Below, piece after piece: positions 21,844 through 33,572 of a DNA stretch of 64,000 nucleotides. A program made the position numbers and the translations under genes. The stretch's first letter is position 1, and every line of letters begins with the position of its first letter. The stretch comes from Marsupella aquatica (lineage: Eukaryota; Marchantiophyta), in contig OZ316894.1 in the NCBI GenBank assembly GCA_973895155.1, forward strand, positions 6,386,001-6,450,000, read 5' to 3'. The notes under the pieces are model-generated. The model did no database searches. It had not been told where the DNA came from and worked only from the letters and a program-made list of their open reading frames with translations.

Positions 21844-22660
21844 TGGAAAAACTAGTGCAAATTGACAAGAAACTCAGAAAATCAGTAAAATCTAACAAAT
21901 CTTCTCAAAATAATGACCAAGAGTCATGAATAAACGAGCCTATTTATAGTTTTTCACGGATTCTTGGGACTTTTTAACTTCAAAAATATCAAATATTCAT
22001 GAAATTTGCAAGCTTTTTCCCGTTAATACCCCGAAATATTCATGAATAATTGGCCCAAAAACATTGATTTATCATGATTCTGGGTTAATTTTACTAAGTC
22101 GCGCCTGATCCGTGATTAGTATGTATAACCAAGGAACACGGGGCAGCCCATTCATTTTCACTCAATGTCATTTGGATTTCCTTTGTAAAAGAGTGAAAAA
22201 CAATCTCGCTATCCAATTTTGTGCCATTTTCAGCACTCATCGGCGACGTGTCGCGAGTTGTCGCGGTCGCACTTCATTTCGACCTTGGTTTAGGTAGTAA
22301 TTTAGGCCCTGGGTGATTTCTTCACGTCACCCCCCTCCGAACCCTATTTTAAATACCCTTCTGCATCACCGAGGTGTACAAGCAAAGAGAGAGGAGACTC
22401 CCTTCATGAATTCATGAAGGTCGGAGCGAGAGGGAGACTCCCTTCATGAATTCATGAAGGTCGGAGCGAGAGGGAGACTCCCTTCATGAATTCATGATAG
22501 GAGTCCTGGGGTGGCCGAGAGCGTTGTTAGATCCGTAAGGACACGGTTTTAGTAGCCATTTGTTGGCACATTCCTTGGTTCTGTGGCACTTTGTCTCGCA
22601 GGTTGGGGTTGAAGTGGACTGATTTTGTGGTATGTTCTCAGGTTTGAAGATCAGGCAAAA
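21844..22660. promoter_or_regulatory. Divergent promoter of element Y
   Basis: Between the two start regions. Minus-strand TATAAATA (21941-21948) sits about 100 bases upstream of the transposase ATG; a plus-strand TATTTTAAATA (22345-22355) precedes the methyltransferase gene. Several ATTCATGAA words (about 21924, 21990, 22036) and the palindromic tandem array lie between. Shared control of both genes is likely. Confidence 0.5.
22391..22497. repeat. 40-bp tandem repeats with a perfect 20-bp palindrome
   Basis: 2.7 copies of a 40-bp unit (22391-22430, 22431-22470, 22471-22497). Each contains CCTTCATGAATTCATGAAGG, identical to its own reverse complement (22401-22420, 22441-22460; the third is truncated). 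The core recurs at 21478-21494 and about 18367-18380. An operator for a dimeric protein, or hairpins in the leader RNA, would both fit. Confidence 0.75.
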
Positions 22661-22662
22661 AC

Positions 22663-25600
22663 ATGACAATGTCGTAGGAAGAGCTGGTGGATGACATCTT
22701 TTCGCGCCATCCTTTGACGGACTTCCACAACTCATCCTGGACGATTTCCTTAGGGACGGAAACATGGAAGAAGCCCTTCCTAATGCTGTGTGTATTTGAG
22801 GGGCTTCCATCGGGGGCATTAGGGTGGGTAAATTATGGCCGCATCGATGTATTTCGACGGGGCGACGAAGTTGTGAACATGTTGATCACAACGAAGGAAA
22901 CATCAACTTTGATTGTCGTGGATGTGGAGAGGTTTTCTGGAACGGCTGCCACCTGCTATCTCGATGAGGACATCGATAGCATCATTGAGACTGTCAAGTC
23001 TCTTTCGAGTGAGGAACGTTACCACGACATCGCGGGAAAGATTTCCGGTTTTGTGTTTGAATTTCACGCTAGCACTTTAAAGAGTGCAATCCGAAAATCA
23101 AGAGAGATTCTCCGGAAAAGGTCGGCAGAGAAGGGAGTAAGTCGTCCACCCAAATCTGGGGCTTCCGGTGTTCCTTCTGGATCGAGGCCTAGCATTTTAC
23201 CCAATGATATTTTGACCGTGGTAGCCCCTACAACCTCCCGGGAAGCAGCAGCATCTGGAGGGGGATCTCAAGTTGGCAGATCATCCCAGGGAACGGCTTT
23301 GACTGGTGGGTCGGCACAAGGTACGACTGGAACTCGCATTTCTTCAAAGAAGCGACCTGCTATGACTCCTGAGCCTACCGAGCCCAGTGCTACAAAGTCA
23401 AAAAAGAAGACTTTGGAGAAAATTCCAACGCATTTGGAGCAAAAGGCTCAATCAATGTCAATGGATGCACGGGTATTGTACCAAGAGGAGATTCTGGGAA
23501 GATGTGGTGTTCAAGAGGAGACCGTGACCGTTGACATTGGTCAACTTTACCCTCCAGTGAGAGAGAAGGCTGTGGGCTTGCCCATTTACCAGGTCCGACA
23601 CATCCAACCATATTTCTTGACCCAATTGACCTTGCGGATGAAGACTGTAGGTGCCAGTCCACTTGCAGCTCCGTTTGTCCTCTTGGTGGATCCGAAGGAG
23701 TGTGCTACTAGGCAAGACTTTGATTTTTCAAGGAAAGCTGATTACCATTATTATGTGATTGGGGGCAACCATTCAGCCTGTGCCAAAGCAGACCTTGCTC
23801 TTCAGTTCCCTAACAACAAGGCATTTCGGAGAGTGCAATCTTGGATATTTGCGGGATTGAGTGTGCAAGAGGCAAGAAACCTTGCGTGGAGTCACAATAT
23901 TGATTCTGAATTTCGACAACAGATGACGACAATCCAGAGAGTAAATTATATTCACATGAGATTTGTTGAGAATGGATTGTCGTCCAACCAGGATTTCAAG
24001 AAAGAGTGTGCTACTGAAATCAATCTCAAGGATTGGGGTGTACGAAAGGATGTTGAGGTTCTTAATGCCAATGATAACCTATTTCAGTTGGCATTCCGAC
24101 AAGATCCTGTGTGGTCATTTGTGAGGCAGATTTGTGACAAGTGGGAGATGTGTGAGATCAAAGGTCAAAAAGGAGACAAAGGCAAGAAGAAAGTCTCTAA
24201 GTCTGGAGATGCCAAATTGCCTTATGAGGACATGAAATTAACAGAGTGGAGACACATGCAGGCCTTGAAAGATCCTGATATGATTTGCCCAGTGTTACAG
24301 AGAGTTCTTACTAAAGAACTCTCTTTACAGGAAATGGGTCACGAATTTACTCGACACAAATTTCAGATGCAGGTGCAGAAGGCCTTCCTCACGTGTCTAC
24401 ACGAGGAGAGTTGGTCAGGTTGTAAAACCAAGTACCCTGAGCATTGCACAGACAATGTGCTTAAGAATTTTGTACCTGTTTTCCAGACATGGGTAAGATT
24501 CTGTCACCTTTCTTCGAATGATTGTTTGAATTCATTTAATATTTGGAATCCTTGTTTCTAATTCTACAGTTCCTTTTTGTAGAAAGATACCACCTCCCGG
24601 AAAAAGAAGGGAGATGAGGAAGGCAAAGATCTCAAGTCATTCCCGGACAAATTCAATGCGCATATTGTGCAAGCCCAAAATTGGCTATCCATGAAAACTT
24701 CTAGTCGGCAAACCCAAGAGGGGGAACTTCATCCAAATTCGTTTGAGCATCCAGAGTTTGGTGATCACTATGATATTTTTACTTAAGATGCTCAGCGATT
24801 ACATGAGGTGGTTCCGGGTCGGGCTTACACATTAGCTTTAGTGGATATTCCCTACGGGTTTGCATTGCCTGGATGTCTTCATGAAGACACTATTGGATGG
24901 GGAACTGAGGAGATCACAAAAATGGTCCAATCGTTCAAGGTGGCTACTACTGCAAAGTTGTGGCGTATTATCATTCACCACAGCCTTGACCAATATGAGG
25001 CCATCAAGACCGTTTTGAAAGCGGAGTGTAATGGAGGGTTCCAGAATTGTGTGTGGTAAGAAATATTTGTTTTTGAAAAAAACAACTATTAGTTATTCAT
25101 GATTTCATGAACCATGTTTCTCAATTTAAATAACTCCTTGACTTTTTGTGACTTTTCAGGGTTAAGGATAATGTGAAGAATGCTGGTGGACCAAGATTGA
25201 ACAGCAACTTTGAGTGCTTTACAATTGGCTTTCACAGCCAGGATGGTAAACGGTCATTGGAGCACTTCAATTTTGACACAAATGAATCAAGGAACAATGT
25301 GGTTGTATGCGCAGCTGTGACTAAGAAGCTGAAACACAACGGGGATAACAAGGCAGTGAATGTTTATCAGAAACCACGTGCATTGTTAGATTGGGAAGTG
25401 AGTCATTTTAGTCAGGTTGGAGACTGGGTTTTGGATATTTGTTCAGGATCAGGGACTGGGACAACCTCCTCCTTGGCCATGGGGAGACATTGCGTTGCCA
25501 TTGAGATTGACGAGCGACAGAGCAGTGTGTTGAAAGGGAGGATTCTTAACCTTGCAGATAACATTGAAGAGGAAGACGGACAGGGGGAGATGGATGAGGA

Positions 25601-25721
25601 GAGTGAGGAAGACATTCCTCAGGCCGGAGAGGATAGCGTGGTTGACGATGCCACAATTGTTCCAGAATTGACGACAGGGACTTCCGGAACCGAGGAAGGG
25701 GAAGCGGTCCCTTTGGATTAG
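22663..25721 (+). pseudogene. ParB-like / beta-class DNA methyltransferase of element Y
   Basis: Exons about 22663-24492, 24581-25056, 25161-25721 (GT..AG). The N-terminal domain is unknown; the linker is Ser/Gly-rich with KKRP and KSKKK basic clusters (nuclear signals). A ParB-like segment (YYVIGGNHSACAKADL, about 23745-23795) is followed by LSVQEARNLAWSHN. The methyltransferase follows: DIPYG (24844-24858) in the place of catalytic motif IV (normally DPPY), then VLDICSGSGTG (25428-25460) as SAM-binding motif I with GRHCVAIEID. IV-before-I order is beta class (N6-adenine or N4-cytosine). ParB plus methylase is a phage/bacterial architecture. A TAG right after the first ATGs (22675-22677) and a TAA (24784-24786) make this copy defective. 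Confidence 0.7.
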
Positions 25722-26009
25722 ACTAGATAAATAGAGGGACTCGTAGCATTTGAAACCACTTGGGCTTAAGTTGGGTTATATTTTGTAAAACTTTGAGTTT
25801 GACTTAAACTCTGATCGATGAGTTTGATTTTGATTACTTTTATAAAGTGCATATTTCAAGGTTTATACAATTGTGAGAATATCATATAAGATATGCTTAG
25901 ATTTTGGTGGTAAAATTCTCTTGAGTCTAGTTTGGAAAATACATACCATTTTTTGGTGGTTTTTTGGTATACACTTTTTAATATCATGAAGATTTTGAAA
26001 AGAGAAATA

Positions 26010-26042
26010 AGGCTTTGGACTCATCCCTTAAGGCTTCTTGTT
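26010..26042 (-). repeat. Right TIR of element Y
   Basis: Ends TTAAGGCTTCTTGTT, the reverse complement of the left end; followed by the GTGG target duplication. Confidence 0.75.
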
Positions 26043-26581
26043 GTGGACTCACCTGCAAATAGGTTTGTGGAGGACCGATGGGGTGACTTCAAGACAGACC
26101 CATATCATGTATGACTAGGTTTGGCATCAGATGGGATCAGCCCCTTTGCATTGGCCGGGAAGGCCCAACCATACTCAGTTTGGCCAGTAGTCCTTACAAA
26201 TTACAACATCCCTCCATGGATGGCCATGAAGAAAGGTCATTTGCTGCTCTCAATGATTATCCCAGGCCCCAAGCAAGTAAAAAAGATTGATGTTTACTTG
26301 CAACCATTGTTGGAGGAGCTTCAACAACTATGGAGGGGAGTGGATTGCTATGATGGTCGAGTGCTGACGGGTGGTTTACCTCGTGAATTTAAATTAAAAG
26401 CCATCGTTATGTGGACCATACATGATCTTCCTGGTATGTTAAAATATACCTTCCCCAATATTATGCATGGTTTTTTATGGGAGATAATACACTATAGGAT
26501 AATGTTATATATAAAAGTTTGCCTAGCTATTGTTTAATGTATTGATTGTGTGTGTTGTAGGGTTTGGATATATCTCTGGGT
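26043..26581 (+). pseudogene. CACTA-2 TNP2 transposase, exon 1 end, intron, exon 2 start
   Basis: Continues the frame cut at 17907: VDSPANRFVEDRWGD, then GLASDGISPFALAGK and NYNIPPWMAMKKG up to the donor CCTG|GTATGT (26434), exactly where CACTA-1 has CCTG|GTAAGA (12272). Exon 2 opens at 26561 (GTTGTAG|GGTTTGG) and is cut after 18 bases plus GGT by CACTA-3. A TGA at 26112-26114 replaces the Arg codon position of the CACTA-1 homologue (HVRLGLASDG). Confidence 0.8.
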
Positions 26582-26599
26582 CACTAGTGGAAAATAGTG

Positions 26600-26935
26600 T
26601 CCTTAATGACTAGAATGAGGACTGAAAAACGAGTCATATGTACCAATATATGACTAGAGCTTTTCTGTCATATCTGCCTCGTCTTTTAGGACAGTCAATT
26701 AAGACAAATGACTAAAAATCTCACCAGTCATTTATGGTAGTCCTAAATGACACAATATTTCTGAAATGACATGTTGTCCTAAATGACTAAATGAATGGCA
26801 GTCAGTCATTTAGGCATGTCTTTAATGACACATATTTAAACAAATCATATTACAACACGTGGCAACTACGCACGGTTGTCATTATATGTCATTTCAGACA
26901 TGTCATAAATGACACAATAATAAATCATTTAAGGT
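26600..26935. repeat. Left subterminal GTCATTT array, CACTA-3
   Basis: About 15 copies of AATGAC or GTCATT in both orientations. The same motif fills the opposite end (59085-59235), so this is the probable binding array of the second CACTA-3 protein. Confidence 0.7.
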
Positions 26936-27280
26936 GTCATTTAGTGTATCATTAAAGGTGTCGTACATGGTGTCATTAAAAATGTCATACAAGGTGTCAT
27001 ACAAGGTGTCATTGAGGGTGTCATACATGGTATCATACATGGTGTCATTGAGGGTGTCATTGAGGGTATCATTGAGGGTGTCAAACAGGGTGTCATTGAG
27101 GGTGTCATATATAGTGTCATACATGGTGTCATTGAGGGTGTCATTGAGGGTGTCATTGAGGGTATCATATATGGTGTCATTGAGGGTGTCATATATGGTG
27201 TCATATATGGTGTCATTGAGGGTGTCATACATGGTGTCATTGAGGGTATCATTGAGGGTGTCATACAGGGTGTTTTTAAG
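26935..27280 (+). repeat. 12-bp minisatellite (GTGTCATTGAGG)
   Basis: About 28 tandem 12-bp units, alternating GTGTCATTGAGG and GTGTCATACATG-type variants. It appears to have grown from the subterminal GTCATT motif. Because 12 is a multiple of 3, several frames on both strands are open; I do not read them as genes. Confidence 0.85.
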
Positions 27281-27380
27281 TAATGTCATTTGGGATGTAT
27301 CTAAGAAGAGCTCATAGTTATATTCAAAATCACATACAATGAATCCACTTAAAACCTTAAACAAAGACATCACTTTGCGC

Positions 27381-27524
27381 ATCATCATTGTATTCAGAAA
27401 TTCACACTCCAACATTCACAAGCTCTAATATAGAATAATTGAAAAAACAGAAATCATCATTGTATTCAAAAATTCACATTCCAACATTCACAAGCTCTAG
27501 TATAGAACAATTGAAAAAACAGAA
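27381..27524 (+). repeat. 72-bp tandem duplication
   Basis: Two adjacent copies (27381-27452, 27453-27524) starting ATCATCATTGTATTCA and differing at a few bases. Non-coding, downstream of the second CACTA-3 gene. Confidence 0.7.
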
Positions 27525-28747
27525 GTCTTTATGATGAAGTGATAGAAAGTACACATTTTTCACTCGCATGAGTGAAACAATGGTAACCAAAATATTCAAA
27601 AATTCTCTGTTCTACATGATCAGAGAAAATGTTCAACACTTTCGAAGAAACCTTGCATTCCACAATGTATTCATTCCTAACACATTCCGTAAGTGGAGTT
27701 GTTTCTCTTCTTTGTTGGGCATTGGCAATGCTGCATCACCACAATACACTGCCTTAACTAATACTAGTACCCAAGGACTCTCAATCATGACACAATGAAA
27801 TTTATCCTCTCCTGGTAACCCTGTCACTTCACCTCTAGCAACAACTGTAGAGCGATCCACAACGCTTCGTACTTCTACAGCATCTCCTTTTGAAAACTGC
27901 CACACAAAATTGTTAGGACAAAATAGTATCTTGTAGTACTGATTTGGGCATATCATCAATTTAAGAACATAAGCCAACTGAAAACAAATTCACCTTTGCT
28001 GCTGGATTTGGGGAGAGAACTGGTACTCGTTCACTAGGTGAGATAGTGATAGGGGTTGATTTCTTGAATCTCTTTGAAGGCCTAGGTGGTGTAGCCTCTT
28101 GTTCCTGAATTGCATTTGACACTATATGTTCATCTGTGACAGCAATCTCATCACTCTCACCATTACCAATGCTGCTTTGTACAACGCAAGGTTCCTGCAG
28201 TGCTCCCAAATTTGCTTCTCCCATACTTGGCTTTGGCTTCTGCCTTGTTAAAGTATCTGATTTTTCTCGCTGTGATACAGGATTCTCCCCTGAAGAAGCT
28301 ACCACAAAAACCAAACAATGAATGCTTAGAAAACTTCATTCTAAATTGAAAAATAAACTATTGCATATGTAACATGTTTAGAGTATAAGTGTGACGCCGC
28401 CGGTACGGCGGTTAATGAGTGATTCAGTCTAACTGCGCTCGGCACGCGCGTTAGGTGGGTCTTAGGCCGCTATTATTAGCATAACGACAGTATTTAGGTA
28501 ATCATTAGGAGTAGGACATCATTAGGTAATAAGGGGGACTTCAGGTTCGGGCTGGCGGCGGGTCGCTATTTGCACACCCGGGTTACGAGCGTGGAGGGGC
28601 CCCTCCCTCGGGTCCGTATAACGAACTTAAGGAAGCGGCCACTGACGCACGCTGACTCAGACCGGCGGAGTGGCCGGTACACCACAAGCGTGAGCGGTTC
28701 AACCTATGGGCGTCGAGGAGACGTCGGGGATCGACAAGCCCTCAAAG

Positions 28748-28756
28748 TATAAAAGG
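28748..28756 (+). promoter_or_regulatory. TATA box of the A2 LTR
   Basis: TATAAAAGG, 100 bases upstream of the LTR ORF ATG (28856), as in A1. Confidence 0.7.
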
Positions 28757-28855
28757 GGAGCCAACCCTTTGTAGTGCACCAGTCCATCAGTCCGCGCGCC
28801 AGCTTTGACCCCAACTCTCTCGTTCTCTCTAGGTCGCCACTACTATCTCCTCTGA

Positions 28856-30167
28856 ATGTCGCACACGATCCTCTCCAGCTCGGCCATTCGATTCTGGACG
28901 CAGTTCCTATCTACCGGAAGGCACTTGGCCGATTCATTGAAACACGCCAACCCGCGCCGATACGAGATCGAACGCGAATACGAGAGAGCCATCCGCCTAG
29001 CAGGACGACACCACTACGTCCTTAACTTTGACTACCCATCTCAGAGCGAGCTTTACCGACCAGCTGAGGTATCTGGGTACTTCTTCAACGGAGACAAATA
29101 TATCGGGTTCTGGGAAGCATTGCTTCGGCTTCCGGACGAGGTCTTCAATATCCCGGGTACAATCGACCTGCAGCGACATCACTTCGACCACATCCCTGCC
29201 CAGGTTCGGGCGGTCATTAACGGTGAGTCCAGTACCAACCGTTCGACAAGGGCGTCCGCACTCGCTTCGGAGAACTTCTACCAGCACCTACAGAGCTTCA
29301 TGGGAACTCGGCCATCAACCAACATGACCAACTCAGCCGGACCCATACCCGTACCCGTACCCGTGCCCATGCAACCTCAGCTTCAGCTTCAGCCTCAGCC
29401 GCAGCCTAGCCAAACCCCCCCACCTATCACCCAGCCAGCACAAGTACGCTCCGTCATCAACGTTGTGGATCTTAGCGATGACGACGAGGCTACCCCACCC
29501 TTGACCAGGCGGCCCAGAGGAACAAGCGCTCGGGGGGCCGACACTATACCGTCCCCACCCCCTGCTCTGACCCCAGGAGCGGCCCCAGCAGACAACTTGG
29601 TGACCGTGGCCGCCCCGGGCCCGTTACCAACCGTAGTGGCACTCCCCAGGCCCGATCGGGAGGATGGGGAAGTATCACCTTCCCCGAGTCAGTCACGGGG
29701 AAAGAAGAGGAAGGAATCCGCCAGTGCATCCGGGTTATCGTTGGCCACGGTAGCCGTAGCCAAGGTAACGATGCATCGCATGGGGGAAAACGTTCACAGC
29801 AACATCCTCCATCCCAAGCATGTGGTGTACCTGAAGACTCAGGGATTTGAGCACCTCGCCTCTCTCCCCTGGAACACTTGCAGGTACTACGGGGAGGACA
29901 TGACAGAATTCGTCAAGAATTATGACGACGTACGTCAACAGACTCGGCTGCGGGGAAGGAATATGTCCCTCACAGAAGAACGGCTCAAGATGATCTTCGG
30001 GTTACCCGAAGGTGACCATCGAGTCGAATCACGGGCTCCCGGGGGCAAGGGGGCCAAGTACCAATCTTCAAGTTTTCCCTCAGAGGGATCAGTAGACAAC
30101 GGGTTCGTGATGAGGACCTGCCTCATGCCCGAGATAGCTGAGCGGCTGGAGTTCCAGAGGTACGCTC
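28856..30167 (+). pseudogene. LTR-encoded protein of A2, N-terminal part
   Basis: 437 codons nearly identical to the first half of the intact 880-aa A1 protein, cut in the PMD-like region by the insertion of B. The frame resumes at 44408. The few differences from A1 include a shorter PVPVP tract. Confidence 0.8.
30163..30167 (+). repeat. Target-site duplication of B (left copy)
   Basis: CGCTC, repeated at 44403-44407. The uninterrupted A1 sequence has CGCTC once (TACGCTCTCCAC on the minus strand near 2547), proving a 5-bp gypsy-type duplication. Confidence 0.9.
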
Positions 30168-33100
30168 TGTGATGCCTAGACAGGAATCACTCGGCCGGTT
30201 AAGTGGGTAAAGCAGGAAGGCACCCTAGGAACACCTTAGTATAGGGACAAAACAAGGAAAATATAAACAATTAGGGGCAACCATGGAACCCGGGCAGAGG
30301 CCGGAGGTAAGGCTGAGGGTGAAAACCCGATTAGGGTTAGGGCGCGTTAAGCGTTGGCGGCTAGGAAGGATCAACGGGAAGAAGGACCGGCAGAGGAGAG
30401 GGGTAAGGAGCGCTTGCAGGAGATGGTGGCTCATTTGCGAGCACGAACTAGGCAGACGACTACGGGAGGCCAACTACTGTCAACTGCTTAGGCAAGCACT
30501 CGGGGAGAGAATAGATACCGACGATCGACCTAAGGAGGGTATGAGCAACGTCAATCAAGCGGCACATTTCTGGGGATGCCTGTTCGAACGGGCAACTGAG
30601 TACATCAAGACTTACAAGGACGAGGAGTCAGAAAGGGCAGCTCGAGAACGGCAGGAGCTCGCTCGATTGTGGGAGCTACAGAAGACGGCTTTCTTAGGAG
30701 GCGAACTCATCAAGGACGAGTTCCTGTGGACGCCTACTTCCAATCAACTCGACAATCTTCTGTTTTGCAAAGACAGCGTCGTCGGCATCCGAGAGGCCAT
30801 CAAGAACTGCAATGACATACACTGGGAATTAAAGGGTAGCACGGAAAGGTGGACCCAGGCAACGGTGCTAGGAGAAACCTCCACGGCAGCAGAGATGAAG
30901 AGGAAGGGGGCCGTCAACGATGAAGCCACCCCGGCAAAAAGAACGAGGTCGGCGGCACCAAAGAGGCCAGCCGAGCAGCAGAGCAGGAGGCAGGGAGAAG
31001 CCGAAGAGGAGGAGGTCGATCCCATCAAGGCCATTCCAACCAGGGATGACACCTGGAAGGGCTGGGCGGCAACCCTACCGGTGGAGGTGCAACTACATTT
31101 TGCACGGGAGGAGGATGCATGCTTTACGGCCATGCAGACCAAGAAGTACCAAGGCTTCATGGCCGGATCCGGCTTGGAGGCCTTTGTAAGATTACCATGG
31201 CTGAAGCCGGAGGTACCGGAGTCAGACCTATTAGAATTCGTGGGGTCATGGGAACCCGAGACCAATTGCACGAGGATATATGGGAAGGATTTCTATCTTA
31301 CTCCCAAGGTAATTGCCGAAGTGTTTGGCTTGCCGATAGGCAATAAGACCAAAGTTGATACCAGGAAGACCTTGCCTGACAAGGAGTTCCGGTCGTTCCC
31401 CGGGCCATCAACGAAGAATGGCTTCTTCCGGAACACCTGCACCAACCCGCACATAGGAGAGATGATCGACTTCTTGCGGGTGACCATGCATTGTAACTTG
31501 CCGAGGGCAGAGATCGGCAAGGCACAGGTCTATCTGGTAGAAAGGCCAGACCCAAGCCGGGACTACAACGGGTACCTCCTCAACCAATTGAAGAAGATCT
31601 TAAAGGAGGAGCAGCAGGTAATTGGCATGGGGAGCGTGTCGCGGCTTGGCTATCACATGCCGCTGTTGTGCCGGTATGCCAGAGGTCAGACTTTTGCCCC
31701 GGTACTTCCCCTGCAGGTAAGGGCACCCGAGGAAGCTCCAACGCCAAGGCCGTTGGCTGAGAAGCCTCAACCACCTGTTAGTCCTACGATCGAGCAAGTG
31801 TTTAGGCCCAGGAAGGAAGACTTGCCGATGCAGCAACCAGGCATGCAGAGTCTGCTGAAACTACTGGAGAAAGAAAAGAAATCAGCATCGGCAACAACAA
31901 CGGCAACGGCAACAATGCAGGACACTACTACAGAGGTAGGCCTACACCGGCTCACAAGAGAAAACCCCTTTGCTGGAGACAAGGAGAGAATCAGGCCGGA
32001 ATCCAAGCCAGGTGTTCGAATGTACGTGGGAACCTCAAGCTCCGAATCTGAGGCAGAATTGCCTGAAGCTCCTACCGACGAAGAGGAGAGGGAGAAGCCG
32101 GACGTCCAAGAGGTAGAGGAGGCAGTGGAGGACTGCAGCCATGATAATTCCGGCTATGGGTCAGACCATCACGTTCCAGGAGTAAGGACCTGTGGCCGGT
32201 TTGTCCCCACACTTCCAAGGGTAGTGCGAGGGGACCCCAACCAGCAAAGTAGCCCTGAGTCTCCCCCACCAGATGTTGCTCCCCCGAGCTTCGACGGCAT
32301 AAAACAGACGGTGCAGGAATTTCAGGAGCGAATCAAGCAGGAGGAAGAGGCCGCCCTGGCTAAGGAAAAGGATTTACCAGGAGGAGATTGGCCGGAGGAC
32401 ATCAGGCGGCTAGCCGAAAAAGGAAGCAAACCTCTAGCCACGATTGAAGAGATCCGCAGGACGGCTTGGGAGCAAAGGCCACGATGGGCGATGCCGATCA
32501 CTTCTACTTACTCCACCTACGCTAAGAATAGAGCCATGGAGTATGGTGAGATGTGTGGGGAACTTGCGCTCGGCATCTTTGGAGAGGAGTTGGAGGTAGG
32601 ACCCTTTTTCCATAGGGAGCAGTTGGAGAAGCACCAATTAGAAGAAGCGGTGGCTTTAGAGAGAAGCAAGAAGGACGAGGTCATTCGGCGGCTTAGGAGG
32701 ATGGAAGCCGAGATTGAAGATCTAAGGGCGGCCAAGAAAGCCCAAGATGAACTGCGGATTAAACGACATGAGCTGAACATCATGCAGGGGCAGTTGGACA
32801 CCGCGCAGGCTGATAATCAGAATATCAAGGATAAACTAACTCAGACGCAGGGAGAGTTGGCCAACACGATCAAAGAGAGGGAGAAGTGGAAGCAAGAGCT
32901 GAAGAATACAGAGGAGGCCCACATAACAGCCAACAGCCGGGCCATGGCGGAGACCCAAAGAAAGGAATGGGCGTTGAAAGGGGAGCTCGAGAAAATCCGC
33001 GGAGCCCTTGAGCAAAAGGAGGTCGAGTTAGGGAAATCCTATCAAGGGATTATGGCGCTGCAGCAGGAGCTTGCGTCCCTGACGGCCAGCTTCAAGACCG

Positions 33101-33572
33101 ACCTAAGGGAGAAGGACGAGATGCTCGAACAGACTTACGCCAAGATGAACCAGATGGAGTCTGTCATCATTGCAGAGCTCGACAAGGAGCTAAGAGCAAC
33201 CCAGGAGGAGAGGGCTACCTTGAAGAAGGAATTGGAGGAAGCCCACAGGGAGCAGGAGGAGGCCAAAAACGAGCTGGAGGGGGCACGTAAGGACCTGGAT
33301 GAAACCCAAGAGGAGTTGGAGGAAATCACGAGGAAGATGGAGAACCTACAGCGGCGGGCCGACAACCAAACAGAGCGGCTGAAGAAACAAGCCGCAGTAT
33401 TTAAATGCTTAGCTGCAGCAGGTCCATCTCCCATTGGGACAAACCAGTTACCAGGGGTGGTAATTGCCGAAGGACAAGCCGCGCCAACTGCACCAGTGCC
33501 GGAAGTAAGTGGGAAGGGGAAGGGACCAGCTACCGAGCCACCAACGAAGAAGAAGCGGAAACCTTCAGGGTC
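30168..33572 (+). repeat. Inverted partial LTR of B (left arm)
   Basis: First 3405 bp of the B LTR, starting TGTGATGCC, reading toward the element centre. It stops at CTTCAGGGTC; there the internal region begins (TCCCCACTTAATTG, antisense PPT). TC is shared at the joint. Confidence 0.9.

Larger units (their letters stand above)
17908..26042. mobile_element. Element Y: DNA transposon with DUF7869-type protein and ParB-MTase
   Basis: 8135-bp insertion in TNP2 exon 1 of CACTA-2. Ends are AACAAGAAGCCTTAA in inverted orientation, and similarity extends imperfectly to about 33 bp (ATGAGT and AAGCC shared). It is flanked by GTGG on both sides (17904-17907, 26043-26046); removing the element and one GTGG restores the host reading frame, which matches CACTA-1. 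Two divergent genes: a putative transposase (-) and a ParB-like DNA methyltransferase (+), with a 0.85-kb shared promoter. The TIR and 4-bp duplication do not match a superfamily I can name. Confidence 0.8.
28390..30167 (+). repeat. LTR of A2, first part
   Basis: Starts TGTGACGCC at 28390. Continues at 44408 after B; total 4008 bp without B and the duplicated CGCTC, one base from A1. Confidence 0.85.

Noticed and set aside
22391-22497. CRISPR-like array
   Set aside because: Units are contiguous tandem repeats without unique spacers, in a eukaryotic transposon.
26903-27415. 170-aa ORF of TLNDTMYD-type repeats, and open frames on the other strand
   Set aside because: By-product of a 12-bp minisatellite; every frame without a stop in the unit stays open. 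No start context or family.
30168-33572. Left arm of B as a pure assembly duplication
   Set aside because: The arms differ at more than a dozen coding positions including a stop, and a target duplication flanks both ends. Not fully excluded without reads.
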